NCBI GenBank assembly: GCA_022410635.1
Contig: JAJVDF010001800.1
Span: 21,597-85,596, forward strand
Origin: Tretioscincus oriximinensis
Taxonomy: Eukaryota > Chordata > Lepidosauria > Squamata > Gymnophthalmidae
DNA: 64,000 nucleotides
Reading direction: 5' to 3'
How positions within the stretch are numbered: position 1 is the first letter of the stretch; every line of letters begins with the position of its first letter. Positions 62,425 to 64,000 of the stretch are shown piece after piece. The position numbers and the translations under genes were made by a program. Below the pieces are notes generated by a model. It saw nothing but the letters and a program-made list of their open reading frames with translations. It did no database searches and was not told the DNA's origin.

Positions 62425-64000
62425 GTTGGGGAGGCGCGCATGCGCGAATTTGAATAAGCCGCTTCTCCGCNCTGCTCCGTCCGAGCGGCAGCNTTTTTTG
62501 GTCAAAAATCGCCTCCTCCAGCGCGCATCGCTCCAAATCGCACAGGTCAGTCTCTTCCTCTCCTCGCCCCCCTCTCACGGGTCCTCTCGTTTTCGATGGC
62601 GGGCCACCAGAAAACCCCTAAACCGCCTCAGGAGAAGGGCCGGGGGGCAGAGGGGAAAAAGACGAAAATGGCGCCCGCGCCACGTTCGCCCGCCAATTCT
62701 GCAGCCTCTGCTGCCTCAGGGGACTCTCCTGTCAGGGACCCTGTCTCGGATCCCAGGGACTCTCCCACCCAGGATTTACAAGATACCTCTCTGGATCGCT
62801 CTTCCCTGATCACGCTTATAAGGGACACTATGAGTGCTGAATTCAAAGAATTGATTTCCCACTTTAACACTAATATGACTGAACTGCATAATACAATAGG
62901 CGAAATCAAAGAAACTGCTTCAGCAGCATTTGATCAGGTCACAGAGGTCCGCTTGGAGACAGATCACCTCTCGGACCAAGTCCTAGCCTTACAAGACGCA
63001 GTGCTTGATCTCGAGGGGCGGGTTCGTCGTAACAACATTCGTCTCAGGGGTTTCCCTGAAGGAGTTGAGGGTCCCTCCATGAAACAATTCTTAGTTCAAT
63101 GGCTCAACACCTTTCTATCTGACTCTCAACTAGACTTGCCTGACCTTGCTAGAGCTCATCGCAATCTGAGAGCTCGTCCTCCTGCTGATAAGCCTCCCAG
63201 GGACATAATAATAGCATTTGAAAGCTTCTCAAAGAAAACCCTGGTATATCAAACGCTGTCTAGACTCGGCCTTCAGCTGCGCCACGGCAACTCCAACATC
63301 TCTGTCTTTCAAGACCTTCCTCCAGAAATTCTCTTAAGAAGGAAGTCCTACAAGACCATAACTGTTCTTCTACGAAAAAACAGCTTCAAATACCGTTGGG
63401 GCTATCCTTGCCACCTTTTCATCACAGATAAGTCCGGCAGAACCTACAGAGCTGACCACCCGGAAGAAGCAGAGAAAATTTGGAAAAACCTGTGTTCAGC
63501 CCCCTACTCTTCGGTTGCTCCAGCTCCTGACCCTCCCAGCGAAAGTCAACCCTCTGCTGACGCCCCCTCTTCTTCTCCACTACAACAACGCTGATCAGTT
63601 GCTTCTCACTCTCGTCCATCAAAACGTCCTCTGGAGCTTCGTAGATCCCAGGCCCATCGGATCCCTGACATGTTTCTACGCGATAGACCTTCTAAAGCTT
63701 CTTAATGCTGACCCTTCTACATCTACTCAACTCATCTCCTCTTAGACCCTGGATGCGCGTCCACCTACTCTCTAATTGACCTCTCTGTTTGACCACCGAG
63801 GTCCATCATCTTCCTTTGACCAGACACATCTGTAAGTTCATCATCTATCCGCTCGGGGGGCATGGAGGCCTCTCTTTTTCTGCCATGTGCCGTCTCCTAC
63901 TACGGTCCTCCCTTTTCGAGATATTGTTTTCAATATCTCTGAGGCTGCCTGCATCGCAGCCTCTTTGGGAAGACTTTGTTCAGATGTTGGGGTTAGGGTG
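62425..64000 (+). mobile_element. L1-type LINE, 5' end (cut by window end)
   Basis: A G+C-rich 5' UTR with GCGCATGCGC at about 62437-62446 precedes an intact ORF1 (62596-63594). After ORF1 about 400 bases of C/T-rich sequence show no clear ORF2 start before the window ends. The exact 5' border is uncertain. Confidence 0.75.
62596..63594 (+). CDS. L1 ORF1 protein (RNA-binding chaperone), intact, 332 aa
   Basis: L1 ORF1p-type protein: a trimeric coiled-coil RNA-binding chaperone that packages L1 RNA. Seen: a basic Pro/Ala/Lys-rich N-terminus (residues 1-70), a coiled coil (about 85-143, with HNTIGEIKETASAAFDQVTE and VLALQDAVLDLEGRV), the RRM-entry motif RRNNIRLRGFPEG at about 144-156, DLARAHRNLRARPP near 183-196, then RDIIIAFESFSKKTLVYQTL and a C-terminal domain with LPPEILLRRKSYKTI, and a Pro/Ser-rich tail. 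Length is close to human ORF1p (338 aa). The start is the ATG in TCGATGG. No frameshift or internal stop, unlike every other LINE here, so the insertion is young. Confidence 0.88.
   Translation: MAGHQKTPKPPQEKGRGAEGKKTKMAPAPRSPANSAASAASGDSPVRDPVSDPRDSPTQDLQDTSLDRSSLITLIRDTMSAEFKELISHFNTNMTELHNTIGEIKETASAAFDQVTEVRLETDHLSDQVLALQDAVLDLEGRVRRNNIRLRGFPEGVEGPSMKQFLVQWLNTFLSDSQLDLPDLARAHRNLRARPPADKPPRDIIIAFESFSKKTLVYQTLSRLGLQLRHGNSNISVFQDLPPEILLRRKSYKTITVLLRKNSFKYRWGYPCHLFITDKSGRTYRADHPEEAEKIWKNLCSAPYSSVAPAPDPPSESQPSADAPSSSPLQQR

Noticed and set aside
62162..62809. 215-codon open frame overlapping the L1 start
   Set aside because: Runs through LINE debris and the L1 5' UTR and overlaps the real ORF1 in another frame.

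Overview
This is vertebrate nuclear DNA: introns with GT/AG borders, a dense mix of L2, CR1-like and L1 LINEs, tRNA-derived SINEs and hAT and Tc1/mariner-type short elements, with many single Ns. The repeat mix suggests a squamate reptile (lizard-like). That is an inference; only the vertebrate assignment is firm.

Two host genes occupy the window, tail to tail. LRRFIP2 runs on the + strand: 14 coding exons from 2903 to the stop at 32361 encode the C-terminal 457 residues, and the 5' part lies outside the window. MLH1 runs on the - strand: all 19 coding exons are present, from the ATG at 61290 to the stop at 33619, giving 749 codons. Eleven splice phases could be checked across LRRFIP2 and all 18 across MLH1, and every junction keeps the frame. 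The stop codons are 1257 bases apart. The MLH1/LRRFIP2 neighbourhood is the one known from mammals. MLH1 starts in a CpG-rich promoter (about 61100-61830).

Layout: 1-32361, LRRFIP2 exons separated by long AT-rich introns holding LINE pieces (notably a CR1-like LINE at about 12180-14125 and an antisense 4.1-kb L1 at 24382-28470 with a 16-base target duplication). 32362-33618, convergent 3' ends. 33619-61290, MLH1, whose introns carry SINEs, an L2 3' half, four short DNA transposons or their remnants, palindromic repeats and a long purine tract. 61291-64000, MLH1 promoter, an antisense LINE scrap, then the 5' end of a young L1 with an uninterrupted 332-codon ORF1, cut by the window end.

LRRFIP2 (Flightless/MyD88/Dishevelled-linked coiled-coil protein) and MLH1 (mismatch-repair ATPase) have unrelated functions; they are neighbours only. 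I found no undescribed gene system. The most interesting material is the mobile-element architecture: precisely bounded fold-back elements, a hairpin repeat with its own target duplication, and a shared NRF1-like palindrome at the 5' ends of two different L1 copies.
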